The notes beneath the pieces are model-generated. The model saw only the letters and a program-made list of their open reading frames with translations. It did not search any database and was not told the DNA's origin. Shown in pieces: positions 1-9,699 of a stretch of 64,000 nucleotides of DNA. The DNA is from Lepidostoma basale (Eukaryota > Arthropoda > Insecta > Trichoptera > Lepidostomatidae): NCBI GenBank assembly GCA_022606425.2, contig JAHDVF020000890.1, forward strand, positions 586,501 to 650,500, given 5' to 3'. A program made the position numbers and the translations under genes. The first letter of the stretch is position 1; each line of letters begins with the position of its first letter.

Positions 1-166
1 AAATGTTTATTAAATATGATATCAAGTTTTATTCAGCGTAGGTAGCCATAATTTAATAAAGTGCTGAAATTATAATAAATGTTTGCTAAATCAAAAAAAC
101 AGAATTGGCTATAATTTTTTTTAAATCGTTGTAATGTACATATTTGGCTCTTTGGCAAATAAGTTT

Positions 167-322
167 GCGACCTCTGGTCTAGGGGATAGAACGCTTGGCT
201 CCTGATCCAGGGGACATGGGTTCATGCCTGGACACGATCAGATTCCTTCTTCATAATAATGAGCTATTTTCTGCTCACATTGAAGATTGTAAAATAAATT
301 CTAATATCATTGATTAAAATCC
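167..322 (+). repeat. SINE-2, tRNA-like head
   Basis: A Pol III-type head with an A-box-like stretch near 174-190 (TGGTCTAGGGGATAG) and a B-box-like stretch near 229 (GGTTCATGCCT) is followed by a short unique tail ending in ATTGATTAAAATCC. The same unit occurs inverted at 4562-4720, where the B box is cleaner (GGTTCGAGCC), and as a relic at 49482. Repetition with shared borders makes a SINE more likely than a tRNA gene; no cloverleaf closes. Confidence 0.6.
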
Positions 323-517
323 TTGGTATTAGTCTTTTTAAAATAAAATAAAAAAAACTTAAGCTCAAGAACCTCCCCTCTTTAAAACTCTAAATTTAAA
401 ATTTACATTTTTCTCTATGTGGGTACGTATTTTATGCAATGGATTTCCTACAACAAATAAAAAATGATGAGAAGCATAAATAAAACATGCGCTTATATTC
501 TTTTGCTTGTGAAAGTG

Positions 518-689
518 GAAGAAACTGAGGACGGCTGAGGAAAATATGACGTGACCAAATTAATAAATTACTAGAAGGCACCCACATTCAAATCTATGTA
601 CTCGTATATATAGGAAGCTCGTGAGGTATGCCAGAATAGAGCAATATAACAGTCCATCAGGCGCGGTCTAAATGACGTTTAGTTAGATA
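518..689 (+). pseudogene. Family A non-LTR 3'-end relic
   Basis: Frame-broken DNA matching the 3' coding end of family A. It contains the degraded counterpart of the RGRPRKTWHDQINQIL block (near 518-580), then the block for the last ~25 residues, and ends in a GTTTAGTTAG tail. No open frame survives. It directly abuts the hammerhead-bearing repeat at 690. Confidence 0.55.
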
Positions 690-835
690 ATTAAACATTT
701 GATAATGCCTTAGAAGGGCGAAACATGTCATTCCATAAAAAAACTTAATAAAACTCCTAGAAGACATGCGTTTTCATTTATATTAATTATTTAATATGGA
801 GTTTTACATCATTGTTCAAGAAACAATAAATAGTT
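690..835 (+). repeat. GCCTT-subfamily repeat with hammerhead-like motif
   Basis: Bases 699-729 read TTGATAA, a U, a GCCTT/GGGC-type helix, GAAA, CATG and TC: a degraded hammerhead-like core (C3 to U, G8 to A). The downstream part contains ACGTTTTCAT-like and AATATGGAGTTTTACATC blocks and ends ATTGTTCAAGAAACAATAAA. The same downstream segment recurs at 2245-2440, 9125-9400, 13230-13450, 20505-20690, 49115-49239, 51890-52020 and 63470-63670, so this is a high-copy family. Confidence 0.6.
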
Positions 836-1683
836 AGTTAGACATTCCTTACAAGCCCCGATTACGTTTACAGCGTATAGAGTCGTTTTTTTAGTACATC
901 GTCAATTCACGTCGATATAAAGTATAATTTTCTGACACTATTTTCTCCTTCAAACAAAAAAGTAACAACACAAAATCACAAGCAGTGCCGTTCGATGAAG
1001 TTTTTAAGTGTATTTACTTTTTTAAAATCAAAATTATGTTAGCCAGTGGCAACCAACGCGAATTGTGGAATTTGATTCTAGACGATTATGATTAATCTGG
1101 TAGGGAGTTCATATTAAATTTGCCAACGATCAGAATATTTTATTTATATAGCTAATAATGTATTCATATAATATTATAAATTAATTACAATATATTACGT
1201 ACATATATTAGCAAAAATCATTTCCTACATGGATACTTATGCAAATTTTAATGATTTATTTATACCATAAAAAGTATGTAACGAGCCACTGTACTCAATA
1301 TTTTAAACGAACATAAATATTCAAATTAATCACATACAGTTTTACGATCAACCATTATGGAGATCATATATTACGAGGTGAAACGATTTTTTGTCTTTGA
1401 CATTAGTACTCCAGCGGACTCAATAAAATACAAAATTTACTGGGAGAAAGGCTTTTTAATAATGCGTACTACACGGCTTAATTACTTTTGCTTTACGATG
1501 TTACCATTAAACCGGGTAAATCTGATATCCTCTAAAATAAATATTTATAAGGAAAATCAATATGTTCAACGTTTTCGTATGCCCAAATAACCAGGATAAC
1601 CTATGCACAAATTTTAATTTGTCTCAAAAAATATTTAACAAAAATAGACAAACAGTTAGATATAGCTGGTCATTGAAAGGAAG
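836..1683. other. No gene seen
   Basis: AT-rich DNA. A 77-codon open frame at 1357-1590 has no recognisable motif and ordinary low-complexity composition. Nothing else can be supported. Confidence 0.5.
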
Positions 1684-2040
1684 GTGTTCAGAAAAATCTT
1701 TGGGCCTCTCTGTAAAGGTGGAGTGTGGAGAGTGAGGTATAACCAAGAGCTGGAAGGACTGTACAACGAGCCCAACTTAGTGAAGTTTATACAAATACAG
1801 CGTCTAAGATGGTTGGGACAACTCCAGCGAATGGAAGAAGATCGAATCCCATGGAAGATTCTCAATACACGACCAGATGGAAAGCGAAGTGTGGGAGGAT
1901 CGAAACTAAGGTGGATGGATGATGTGGAAGGGGACCTCATAGCAATTGGTGTTACAAACTGGAGAATGCAGACGATGGAACGGGGAGAATGGAGAAAAAT
2001 TCTGGAGGAGGCCGGGGACCATAGTGGGCGGGGAGCATAG
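1684..2040 (+). pseudogene. Family B non-LTR ORF2 C-terminal fragment
   Basis: An open frame of 118 residues ending at a natural stop. It carries the hallmark post-RT tail of insect non-LTR elements: KIFGPLCKGGVWRVRYN, then RLRWLGQLQRMEEDRIPWK, a KRSVGGSKLRWMDDV basic block, and GEWRKILEEAGDH just before the stop. Relatives in the window are 32751-33060 (+) and 22131-22372 (-). The reverse transcriptase and endonuclease domains are missing, so it is a 5'-truncated dead copy. The clade (CR1/Jockey-like) is inferred only from this tail. Confidence 0.75.
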
Positions 2041-2244
2041 CGCCAATGTTTTTGTTGGTGTTAGATATAATAGGTTTTCAAAAAAAGAATCATTAGAATG
2101 TCAAACATAATAGACAGAAACCAATGGAAGCGAATTCGACGAGGCGAGTATATATTTATTAATGATACGAAGTATTATATTTCCTTGGATTTTTAAATTT
2201 TCTAAATAATGAAAATAAGAAAATAATAAGAAAATGTGTTTTAA

Positions 2245-2440
2245 TATGCATATTATTTATTGTTTCTTGAACAATGATCTAAACCTCCACATTAAATAAT
2301 TAATACGAATGAATTTAATCCCCCTGTCTAAGGCATTTGAAATTTAATAATGCCATAGACAGGCGAAATATATCATTCACATAAAATATAATAAGACTTC
2401 TAGAAAACAGACGTTTTCATTCGTATTAATTAATATGTAT
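2245..2440. repeat. Fold-back repeat, GCCTT subfamily
   Basis: An inverted pair. The left arm carries the complement of the ATTGTTCAAGAAACAAT and CGTATTAATTATTTAATATG blocks; the right arm carries GCCATAGACAGGCGAAATATATC (a decayed GAAA motif near 2355) followed by the ACGTTTTCATTCGTATTAATTA block. The arms share sequence with the repeat at 690-835. Confidence 0.6.
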
Positions 2441-2496
2441 TTTGTTTTATTCCTATTTTACTTTAGTTTCGACCTGTTTCGACAGCTCGCTACCCT

Positions 2497-2552
2497 CTGG
2501 TGATGGCAGACAGATAGATCCAGAATATGGCAGCTAACTGCCGAAACCGGAC
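2497..2552 (+). ncRNA. Hammerhead-like motif in inverted repeat
   Basis: CTGGTGA (one change from CTGATGA), one extra U, GGCAG pairing with CTGCC across a long loop, GAAA, palindromic CCGG, then AC where UC is expected. The flank at 2471-2489 carries, on the minus strand, a partial second copy (GTCGAAACAGGTC), giving the inverted-arm layout seen elsewhere. Probably inactive. Confidence 0.45.
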
Positions 2553-2634
2553 GAAACTAAAAATGAAGTCGAATAAAAACAAATACGTTAATAAATATTA
2601 AAATATAAATGGGTTAAAACGCCAATCAAAAAAG

Positions 2635-2930
2635 AGTGCGAGAATATTACGAATACAAGAGAGCGAGAGAGGAATACTTCGATTCTCTCCGAAATTAATT
2701 CAAAGTGCACACAATGCGCATGCCCGAGAACGTCTCTGGAATATTTTGAACTTTGTTCTGATTATTGTTGTGTGACTGTAGTGCAGAAAATAAAAAGAGA
2801 ATAATTAGGTGTTATCAATTTTGAATTATTACGATTACACTTTGTTATGAATACAATTGTACAGTGAACCAAGTTTTTAAAGTGAAGATAGTATTTATTT
2901 CAGCGAATATTTCACGGGTTTACTAATTTT
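2635..2930 (+). repeat. Dispersed repeat, pair with 62485-62720
   Basis: Shared landmarks in the same order as at 62485-62720 are AATACAAGAGAG, TTTGTTCTGATTATTGTTGT, a TACAATGAACC/TACAGTGAACC block followed by AGTTTTTAAAG, and GAATATTTCA. There is no coding capacity. It could be the 5' region of an unrecognised element; the class is unknown. Confidence 0.55.
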
Positions 2931-3109
2931 TTTAATTTATCTATTTTCATTACTTACAATAAACTTTTACTTAGGAATTTTTGTGTACAATATTCTACTC
3001 AATTTGTATTCTTAAACTTCGCCTTACTTACATGCTAAAGGAACTATAATTTTTACAAGAGGTAAATTAAGCAACCTGATACATCCATACTCTACAGTGC
3101 CACAACTTA

Positions 3110-3345
3110 AGTGGTCGTCCATTAATGCATCTCTGGTAGAGAAAAAGTAGGACATTAGCATAGACCCTAATTCCACCATTGCCCACTTTCAGAGGAGCAC
3201 TTCGGACTACTCATCTAGTCTCGCATAAACAACACACATATACAACAACCAAATCATATTTCATGCAATGTTTCCAAGAAACGTAAGAGGTATAGCCATT
3301 AGACCTAAGCCTATACATGCCCGAAGATCTAAGTCCAAGTGTATA
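3110..3345 (+). repeat. Dispersed repeat J (three copies)
   Basis: The block with CACTTCGGACTACTC, CAATGTTTCC, ACGTAAGAGGTATAGCC and CCGAAGATCTAAGTCC matches, inverted, 13265-13430 and in shortened form 42530-42600. The 13.3-kb copy encodes on the minus strand the string TDVRGIAIRAEPL, which may be the 3' end of an unknown TE ORF. Class unassigned. Confidence 0.5.
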
Positions 3346-3661
3346 TTTTTTAAGTATAAATTCGAGAGATTATTTTGAAGCAAAGTCTATTAACATATTT
3401 GCTGGTTCTTTGGATCCCACTTGGGCCTTTTTATATCGTAATATCCCGTTATTTTATTCACTTTATTCACAACTTAATTACTGTATACATTTTTATAACC
3501 ACTTATTCTTATGACTTGTGACAGGTAGGTAGTCTATTGCCATTTTTATTATCACGTGAAACAAATGCAGCATCAATAAATAAAAAATTCACACGTATGC
3601 CGGGAATCGAACACGGTACCTAATGAGTTACAGTCATAGAAATTGTCACTCTGCCATGAAG
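3335..3661 (-). repeat. SINE-1 (tRNA-derived), long copy
   Basis: Read on the minus strand, the head has a decayed A box near 3650 and a B-box remnant (GTGTTCGATTCCC) near 3606, then the CACGTGATAATAAAAATGG body and a tail reaching about 3335. The head and body match ten other copies in the window. The internal Pol III boxes and dispersion make it a tRNA-derived SINE. Confidence 0.7.
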
Positions 3662-3904
3662 TATAATATTATAGTGCCTGATAATGATTTCAACTGAAGA
3701 ACCTTTCTCTGGCGGCTACTTACTTAAAAACTAACGATATATGGCCTGACCTAGACAGAGGACCGCCATTGGGGTTCTCCACTTACCACTTTGACGGTCA
3801 GTGTTCAGCAGACAACGTGTTAAATAAATAAAAATATAGTCACCATTTCAAACGATATTTTCAAAATAAACGAATGTTTTTACTGATTGCTCTTGATTTA
3901 CTAA

Positions 3905-4310
3905 CTAACTAATTAACTTACCATCACGCCGTCTCCCCGGAGCGGTAGGCAGAAAGAATGGAACGCCACACTGTTCTGTGCTGACATACTTCTCTTGATT
4001 CCTCTACATTCACACATCTTGTCATGCACGCACGTCGATTTTTCCGACTCCTCACGTGACCGACATTCAATATTTGATTGATTTGATCGTGCCACGTTTT
4101 CCTCGGCCTTCCTCTATTTCTAGCTCCGTTCACGCCGTTTACATATACCTTATTTACCATTCTGTCTTCACTCATTCTTTCCATGTGTCCAAACCATCTT
4201 AATGACCCTTTCCTTATTTTGTTCATAACACTTTCATTCGCACCACATTCACTTCTTATACTTGCATTTGTCACTCTATCATATACAGATTTGCCACACA
4301 TTCGTCTTAA
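3905..4310 (-). pseudogene. Family A non-LTR ORF2 C-terminal fragment
   Basis: A frame of about 125 residues (4301 to 3924, minus) reads CGKSVYDRVTNASIRSECG, then KGSLRWFGHMERMSEDRM, GARNRGRPRKTWHDQINQIL, RACMTRCVNVEESREVC and ends SAYRSGETA. This is the basic post-RT tail of an RTE/CR1-type retrotransposon. After the stop (toward lower coordinates) comes a GTTA-type tandem tail at 3898-3912, the element's 3' end. The EN and RT domains are absent. Best relatives are 28820-29170 and 61105-61383. Confidence 0.75.
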
Positions 4311-4465
4311 TGTTTAAATATACAAAGTTATATTATTAATATTAATGTTTAAATTCAGTAATTTTTAAATAATTATTTTAATATTATTTTTGTATACCAT
4401 ATATAATAGAATCAAGTTTACCACCCCTGATCTGTATATATAAATAAAAGAGTCCGTTTAAAACA

Positions 4466-4560
4466 GTGTCATCAGTCTGTCGATGCCAACCAGCTTGGCA
4501 AAACCAGTAGCTGTCGAAATAAAGACAAAAGTAGAAGTAGTTAAAAAAATATTAAAGACT
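4466..4560 (+). repeat. Hammerhead-like repeat, TGCCAAC subfamily
   Basis: CTGTCGA then TGCCAACC..TTGGC and AAAACCAGTAGCTGTC: the core is decayed (A6 to U, GAAA to AAAA), but helix II (GCCAA/TTGGC) is intact. Downstream GAAATAAAGACAAAAGTAGA continues exactly as in the insertion at 57522-57577 and the copy near 37060. Confidence 0.45.
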
Positions 4561-4561
4561 T

Positions 4562-4720
4562 ACGCTGAAGATTTCAATCAATGATATCAGAATTTATTAA
4601 TTTATATCAATGCTATCATTAAACTGAGCAGAAATAGCTCGTTTTTATGATGAAGGAATCGGGTCGTGTCCAGGCTCGAACCCATGTCCCCTGAATCATG
4701 AGCCAAACGTTCTATCTATT
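4562..4720 (-). repeat. SINE-2, inverted copy
   Basis: The minus strand carries GATAGAACGTTTGGCTC, GGACATGGGTTCGAGCCTGG (B box) and the GAGCTATTTCTGCTCA tail, parallel to 167-322. The head lies by an ATT-rich stretch at 4718-4728. Confidence 0.6.
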
Positions 4721-4729
4721 ATTATTAAA

Positions 4730-5235
4730 TTATGTTAGTTCTGCGTTTAGTATATGGTACAAAAAATGGCCAACAGTGTATTTTCCTTCACATAATCGAA
4801 CGCTCGATCCATAGAATGTTCCAGAATAATAAAAAAATTACAATAATAGGAAACAAAAATAATTTATTTTCCGGAGTGCTTACAGGTTCGGAGGGCTGAA
4901 TGAACGTGTCGGCTCCCATTGTGTAACGTCACGGTTATAATGCAAAGGGAAATTTGCTGTTATCAATAATATGGTCCTTTATGTGGCAAAATGTAGCCGT
5001 GATACGGCGTGAATTTCAATGGAGTGTGGTACAGTAGGGACGGGAAACATGGCTATAGGAAAGCCCGAAACCACTTCCAATTCTTCAGGGGTGAGCTCCG
5101 TCTTGAAAACCAGCACTAAACTACTGACTTGCATGTAAAATGTATTTTATAGTACATCTAGTAAATATAAAACCGATTGGATCTGTGTTGAACTAATTTT
5201 AAATTACATACGCACATTAACGTAAGATAAATGCC
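4730..5235. other. Low-copy spacer, no gene seen
   Basis: Bases 4870-5110 are less AT-rich than the surroundings and match no repeat elsewhere in the window. They could be conserved noncoding DNA. No splice-supported exon or long frame is visible. Confidence 0.3.
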
Positions 5236-5370
5236 GTAGAAATCAAATCACTGAGAAGAATGCGCATGAAAACAATATATGATAAAATTCAGAACGACGA
5301 AATAAAGAAGAAATGTAAGGCAGATGATTGCATCACAAGGAAAATTAAAAAAGGAACCCTGAAAACATAT
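5236..5370 (+). pseudogene. Family A fragment (inner part of the tail domain)
   Basis: Translation gives VEIKSLRRMRMKTIYDKIQN, then DEIKKKCKADDC and TRKIKKGTLK. This aligns with the RSMCGKSVYDRV..SIRSECG..NKIRKGSL segment of the family A copy at 3905-4310. No continuation on either side. Confidence 0.5.
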
Positions 5371-5676
5371 ATTTTTTTAACATTATGACTGCATCCCAAT
5401 TTTATTTCATGACACCGCACGCTTAATAGAACACTGGCTTAAGTCAAAAAAGCAAGTTTTGCTCAATCTGACAGGAGTCGGTGGTTTAACAAAAACAGTC
5501 GAAAAACACGTACGAATGAAAAAGACCGATATAGTGTAATGGAGGTCAATTGGCGGAATTTTGACTTAATTTTAAAGCGAAACGATGGATAGCATTAACA
5601 CAAGCCTCTGTCTAATGTTAACTCAATTATGACCTAAACCATAATCGGTCAGTTTACTATTAAGGGTGCGATAATT

Positions 5677-5832
5677 ACATGTGGTCGGTTAGCCAATCTA
5701 TCGCCAATTTATTGTCACGTGAATTCTACACCAGACCGAAGACAGTGTGACAATCACACTGCCATTGACGGAAATCGAACTCGGGACCTTCGGTGTGGCA
5801 ATCATAGCTTTTGCCAATCTGTCACGAAGGTC
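5677..5832 (-). repeat. SINE-1 copy
   Basis: Minus-strand head with a B box (GAGTTCGATTTCC near 5772) and an A-box remnant near 5820, then GTGTGATTGTCACACTGTC, CGGTCTGGTGTAGAATTC, CACGTGACAATAAATTGGCG and the GGCTAACCGACC end. Confidence 0.75.
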
Positions 5833-6005
5833 ATCAAAGTATTAGACAAATGGAACAAATGGATGAGAGTAGAATGGTTAAAATAAGAAAGAGAAACTGT
5901 GGAAGACCAAGGAAAGCATGGCATGAGCAAATTAGTCAAATCATTATTTTGCCAGCTCCAAACTTCACTCCCATACTTCAGGGTTGGGATATGGCTTCCA
6001 TACAT
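5833..6005. pseudogene. Two opposed family A scraps
   Basis: The plus strand, 5840-5945, encodes QMEQMDESRMVK and CGRPRKAWHEQISQII, the core of the family A tail. On the minus strand, 5950-6000 encodes LKYGSEVWSWQNN, the YGSEAW motif that precedes the tail in such elements. The opposed orientations imply two insertions or an inversion. Confidence 0.5.
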
Positions 6006-6700
6006 AATTTACTTTCAATGGAATTTGACCTAAACATATTAATTGTAAATTGTTTAATTTAATTGTATGTTCGATGCTGGGCATTTAATATTACAAATAT
6101 AAATTCAGTAATGTCGTCCAAGACATTAATTAAGGTTACGAAGATACATATGAATAAGTAATGTATTCATACGCCGCTCTGACATATGTAAATAAACCAG
6201 GGGTCGAGTGAACCGGCACAAGTGATTACTATTATGTACATAATTAGGTATTACCAGCTGTAGGTACTTGGGGAATAATTTATTCAAACGGAAAATCTGC
6301 CAAATGCCAGGGAGTAGGTCCGATTATGGCGGAGGGCGAACATAATGTAATTAATTGAAATTACAGGACGAGAGCGCGACCCTCGCGTGCCAGGATTGCT
6401 GCATCTGTCAGACCTCCAATAGTGCCAATCATGGCGTATGGCATGATTGGTAAATAATTTAATTTTTAAATAATTACGCAAAAAAGTTAAGTAATATCAC
6501 TTTAACACGTGTTACGTGCTTGGAAACAAGTTGTTAGAGGCATTCGAAATGCAGAAACCTAAGAAAAGTAAAAACAACTTATAAATCATTATTATTATTA
6601 TTGTTATTACTATTTTTCTGAATAGCTCGTAACATTAAATTAAGATAAACTTAAAGCGTTAAATGACGAATGAACTTTTAAGAATTATGGTAAAAGACTG
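6006..6700. other. Low-copy spacer, no gene seen
   Basis: No TE homology within the window. Bases 6240-6450 are moderate-GC with several homeodomain-like ATTA cores (TAATTAATTG near 6348). A candidate conserved noncoding block at most. Confidence 0.3.
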
Positions 6701-6706
6701 TTATTT

Positions 6707-6870
6707 TTTCCACTTTGACTTTATTTTTCTCGGCATGTTTCGAAGGCTTTACACCTTCATCATTGGGAAAACGATATAAACTAATTTACTTAGTTCGTTC
6801 TCCCGATGATAAAGGTGTAAAGTCTTTGAAACATGGCGAGAAAAATAAACTCGAAGTGGAAAAAATAAAA
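6707..6870. repeat. Fold-back with two hammerhead-like arms (GAAGG subfamily)
   Basis: The left arm on the minus strand (6731-6765) and the right arm on the plus strand (6811-6848) each carry a GATGA-type box, a GAAGG/CCTTC (or AAAGG/CTTT) helix, GAAA, a CATG palindrome and then GCCG or GGCG where UCG is expected. The 5' box reads CCGATGA rather than CTGATGA in the right arm, a change at the normally essential U4. Outer arms (TTTTCCACTT.. and ..AAGTGGAAAA) are complementary. Confidence 0.6.
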
Positions 6871-6894
6871 ATTAAAAATTGATGATTGTAAGAC

Positions 6895-6930
6895 CTGACG
6901 ATACTAACATCGGTTAGCGAAACAGCTGTC
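6895..6930 (+). ncRNA. Hammerhead-like ribozyme motif, intact core
   Basis: CTGACGA (6895-6901), helix II CTAAC/GTTAG (6904-6908 with 6913-6917), GAAA (6919-6922), palindromic helix III CAGCTG (6923-6928), cleavage trinucleotide GUC ending at 6930. Two nucleotides sit unpaired between CUGANGA and helix II. Helix I can form only 2 bp next to the core. Downstream is A-rich. Known hammerheads of this minimal type occur in Penelope-like retroelements; activity here is inference. Confidence 0.6.
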
Positions 6931-7103
6931 GTGACTAAATATAGTCAATAGTGATATTCATAACAAAGTTTTTTTATTTAAACAGTTAATTGTTGAAATA
7001 TCAAGATGTTTCCGCCAAAACAATGGAATATCTATAAAAATATATTCGTATATACAATATTAAGAGATAATAGAATTTTTTTATTTCTCTTTTTCTTTGA
7101 ATC

Positions 7104-7134
7104 GACATGTTTCGGACAAACAGTCCTTCTTCAG
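7104..7134 (-). ncRNA. Hammerhead-like ribozyme motif, GGAC subfamily
   Basis: On the minus strand: CTGAAGA, one A, GGAC-TGTTT-GTCC, GAAA, palindromic CATG, TC. All core residues match CUGANGA..GAAA..NUH. The flanks match the palindromic pair at 20822-21130, giving three copies of this subfamily. Helix I is not evident. Confidence 0.6.
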
Positions 7135-7200
7135 TAATGATACATTTTTTTAAATATTATAAAATTGATTTTTTTTGGCTGAAAATCTTAATTGGTTTAT

Positions 7201-7950
7201 GGCCATCTTCTCCACAAGCAACTATAGTTATGAACCTGTGCATGTAACTTATATAATGTAAACAATCCTTGTCATTTATAATTAGAACGTCGATTATTTT
7301 TTTTTTGTTCAATTATCTTATTTGGAAGACGAAAATAAGAAATACGAGGAAGAAGTTGAACAATCCAATGATTTACTCGTGTATCAATTATATTTTATTA
7401 TTTTTGGCAAAAACATTATTATATCGGGAATATTATCGTGGATTAGTAATGGCACATTTCAAATAAAAGAAAAACGATTATCAAGAAGATAATTCGTGTG
7501 TTCATCGCATAATCCTAAACGATTTTGATATCAATTTCCGTGGCGGTTCGTAACGGTTGGTGGAATAATTTATTTAACTGAGATGCCTACACAATGTTCG
7601 CATTGTACTATGCGCTGTGGATACGTACATTTGTATTAATATGTACAGCATTGGTTTCCTTACAGATAATTCCACTTATTCGTCGATGTCGAATACGTAA
7701 AATATGACGAAAGAACATCTCGTAGAGAATAATAAAATACACATTTTGAATGCAAAAAATCTTTACAGCTTAAAGGATACCGTTCCAAAATCTGAATGTT
7801 AAAATATTATAATTTATTTGAATGTAGTAAGTATTTAGTATTAATAAATCTATTATATTTATTTCATAGTCCATTGTTTTGGCCCAAACACTTCAACATT
7901 ATTAACTGTTAAACGCTGTTATGGTATCACAATTTTTAATTATTATATTT
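7201..7950. other. No gene seen
   Basis: AT-rich spacer with a moderate-GC patch at 7535-7720. The 65-codon frame at 7269-7466 is low-complexity and unconvincing. Confidence 0.4.
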
Positions 7951-7954
7951 TTTA

Positions 7955-8110
7955 ATTTTTCGTGAAAACTGTTTCGCGAAATTATTGTAACACCGAAATA
8001 CGTATTAAAAAAAACTGAAAAATTATTATAACACCTGATGATGCCAACATCGGTTGGCGAAATAGCTGTCGAGAAAAATAAAAAAATGTCATAATATAAA
8101 TTTGTGACCA
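7955..8110. repeat. Inverted hammerhead repeat, TGCCAAC subfamily
   Basis: The plus strand at 8035-8070 reads CTGATGA, U, GCCAAC-ATCG-GTTGGC (a perfect 6-bp helix II), GAAA, TAGCTG and TC. A truncated arm on the minus strand (about 7960-7985, GCGAAACAGTTTTCACG) gives the inverted layout. This is the cleanest helix II in the window. Confidence 0.65.
8035..8070 (+). ncRNA. Hammerhead-like ribozyme motif, intact core
   Basis: CUGAUGA at 8035-8041; helix II 8043-8048 with 8053-8058; GAAA at 8059-8062; AGCT palindrome; GUC at 8068-8070. One extra U separates the core from helix II. Helix I closes by a single C-G pair, so the copy may be dead. Confidence 0.6.
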
Positions 8111-8154
8111 TAACAGCGTTTAAATACTAATAGTTTTTTTTCTTCATTTTTTTT

Positions 8155-8345
8155 TAAATAATGTATTTTCACAACACTGTTGTGCACCTCAAAGTGATGA
8201 TGCAAAGAACCTAACCTATAATAAATAATATAATCAACCTAACTTCCATTTTAATTTAGTAAAGTAATGATTGTTTCTAAAATTTCTACAACGAAGAAAA
8301 GCGTTTGTGGCCCGAAACTTGTTTGTGCAAAAAAGTAAGTAAAAA
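8155..8345 (+). repeat. Decayed hammerhead repeat, CGTG subfamily
   Basis: ACGAAGA..GCGTTTGTGGCCCGAAACTTGTTTGTGCAAAAAAG in pieces parallels 28242-28274 (CTGAAGA..CTCGAAACGTGTTTGCAAAAAG). A related upstream block TGTATTTTCA..TTGCAC recurs at 17345-17425, where the core has decayed to CTAAACATGTTTGTG. Confidence 0.4.
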
Positions 8346-8519
8346 AAATAAACATAGAAAACCACTGTTATATTTTAAGTGAGTACCGTGTTTTCCATTG
8401 CTAAGGCATATTTGATTGATTTGAGAAAAAGTATAACTCCCATTAAATGTATTAAAACATCTAGAAAATTGACGATTTCATCAATAATATAATGAATATC
8501 GTTTATGATATTTGGATAA

Positions 8520-9003
8520 AATATATAGGGGAACCCTCGACGATTTTGAAATCGGGCGTAGGTCTATTGTCGAGCGCCGAACACACAACACAATAAGAAA
8601 TTTGCATCTGCCCGAACACCCGTGATTGGCACGCTGGACCAACTATGGGGTTAACAAATCGACAGGGCAATAAATCATGGGGCGCCATCACAATACGCGG
8701 GGGCGCTGATTGCTGATTAGGCATGTTGCAAAGTTTTAAAGTTAACCAAATTAGGGGTTCAATTAACGCAGCGAGCGCTCGTGTTATGTTCGGCGAGGCA
8801 TAACTCACAAGATGTAAGCATGTAGCTGGCTCCCATAACTTCAAAATTGAAGTATTCCGGGAGATAAGTTGTATTTTCACTCTCGAAATTACAAATTCTA
8901 CGCAATCTCGCACTTGTGAGACCAGGGAACAGGGGAGGCTGCGAACTTTGGAGAATTTTAACTTTATAAATATCGCATAATTTCCTGATAGAGGCAGGTA
9001 CAA
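8520..9003. other. Low-copy moderate-GC island
   Basis: The minus strand is open for 166 codons (9003-8503), but the translation has no domain I recognise and no expected start context. The DNA holds an ATTTGCAT octamer (near 8599), GCTGATTGCTGATTA and AATAAATCA elements. I read it as possible conserved regulatory DNA, or a host exon I cannot identify, rather than a TE. Confidence 0.3.
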
Positions 9004-9124
9004 ACTATAAATTACGACATTCTACATTAATCTTAATTACAAAGCTTTTGCAATTTATAATTTTATGCGCATTAACAGACTAATTACTAAATTAATATAA
9101 ATGATAACGTCGATTTCGTAGAAG

Positions 9125-9400
9125 TAATTTATTATTTATTGAACAATTATGTTAATATGAAAGTGTCTGTTTTCCACATTAAATAAAGTATACAAAAGAA
9201 AACTTCTGTATTCTCTACGTTTAATTATAATTTATGGGAATCAAATATATCGCCTTGTTAAGGCATTATCTAATGTCCATTGTAATTCCCATTAAACATG
9301 TCATTCCAATAAAATAAAAGCTTCTATTAGAAAATAGATGTATTCATACGAATTAATCATTTAATATGAAGTTTTACATCATTGTTCAAAAAACTACACA
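9125..9400. repeat. Fold-back repeat, GCCTT subfamily
   Basis: Contains GCCTTGTTAAGGCATTATC (9253-9271), CATGTCATTCC, the CATACGAATTAATCATTTAATATG block and ATTGTTCAAAAAAC. Inverted partial arms lie on the left. Same family as 690-835. Confidence 0.55.
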
Positions 9401-9604
9401 CTTTTTATTGATTTTTATGTACTTGTGTACATTTGATGATACCTTATAAAGATGAAATTGGTTATATCTGATATTTTATATTGTTCTTATATATACCTCC
9501 CGATCCCATCCTAATTTTATTTAACTATTTTTTAAAACTAATGGTTAATTGAAAAATACATCGTTTTTGTTTAGTTGTTATATTTATTGAGTTATTATAT
9601 TGCC

Positions 9605-9636
9605 TTGATGAAGCTTGGTTCCAAACGAAACTAGTT
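9605..9636 (+). ncRNA. Hammerhead-like motif, UU-cleavage subfamily
   Basis: TTGATGA (C3 to U), A, GCTTGG-TT-CCAAAC (one C-A mismatch), GAAA, palindromic CTAG, UU. Helix I is well formed: TGCC before the core (9601-9604) pairs with GGCA after it (9637-9640). This subfamily includes 19830, 59829 and 60309, where helix I changes but still pairs. Confidence 0.6.
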
Positions 9637-9699
9637 GGCATCAGTTATATTATCATTCCGTTTGCATTGTTTTTATCGTAAAATAATAAAAAAAATAAT

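Noticed and set aside
128..166. Relation of TATTTGGC..GCAAATAAG to the MITE end at 45417
   Set aside because: Shared word is about 10 nt and AT-rich; no second end or MITE interior nearby.
167..250. A genuine tRNA gene at the SINE-2 head
   Set aside because: Box-like elements exist but acceptor and anticodon arms do not close, and the unit is repeated with a shared non-tRNA tail.
8503..9003. 166-codon minus-strand open frame as a host gene
   Set aside because: Translation shows no recognisable domain and no start context or splice evidence; kept only as a low-copy island.
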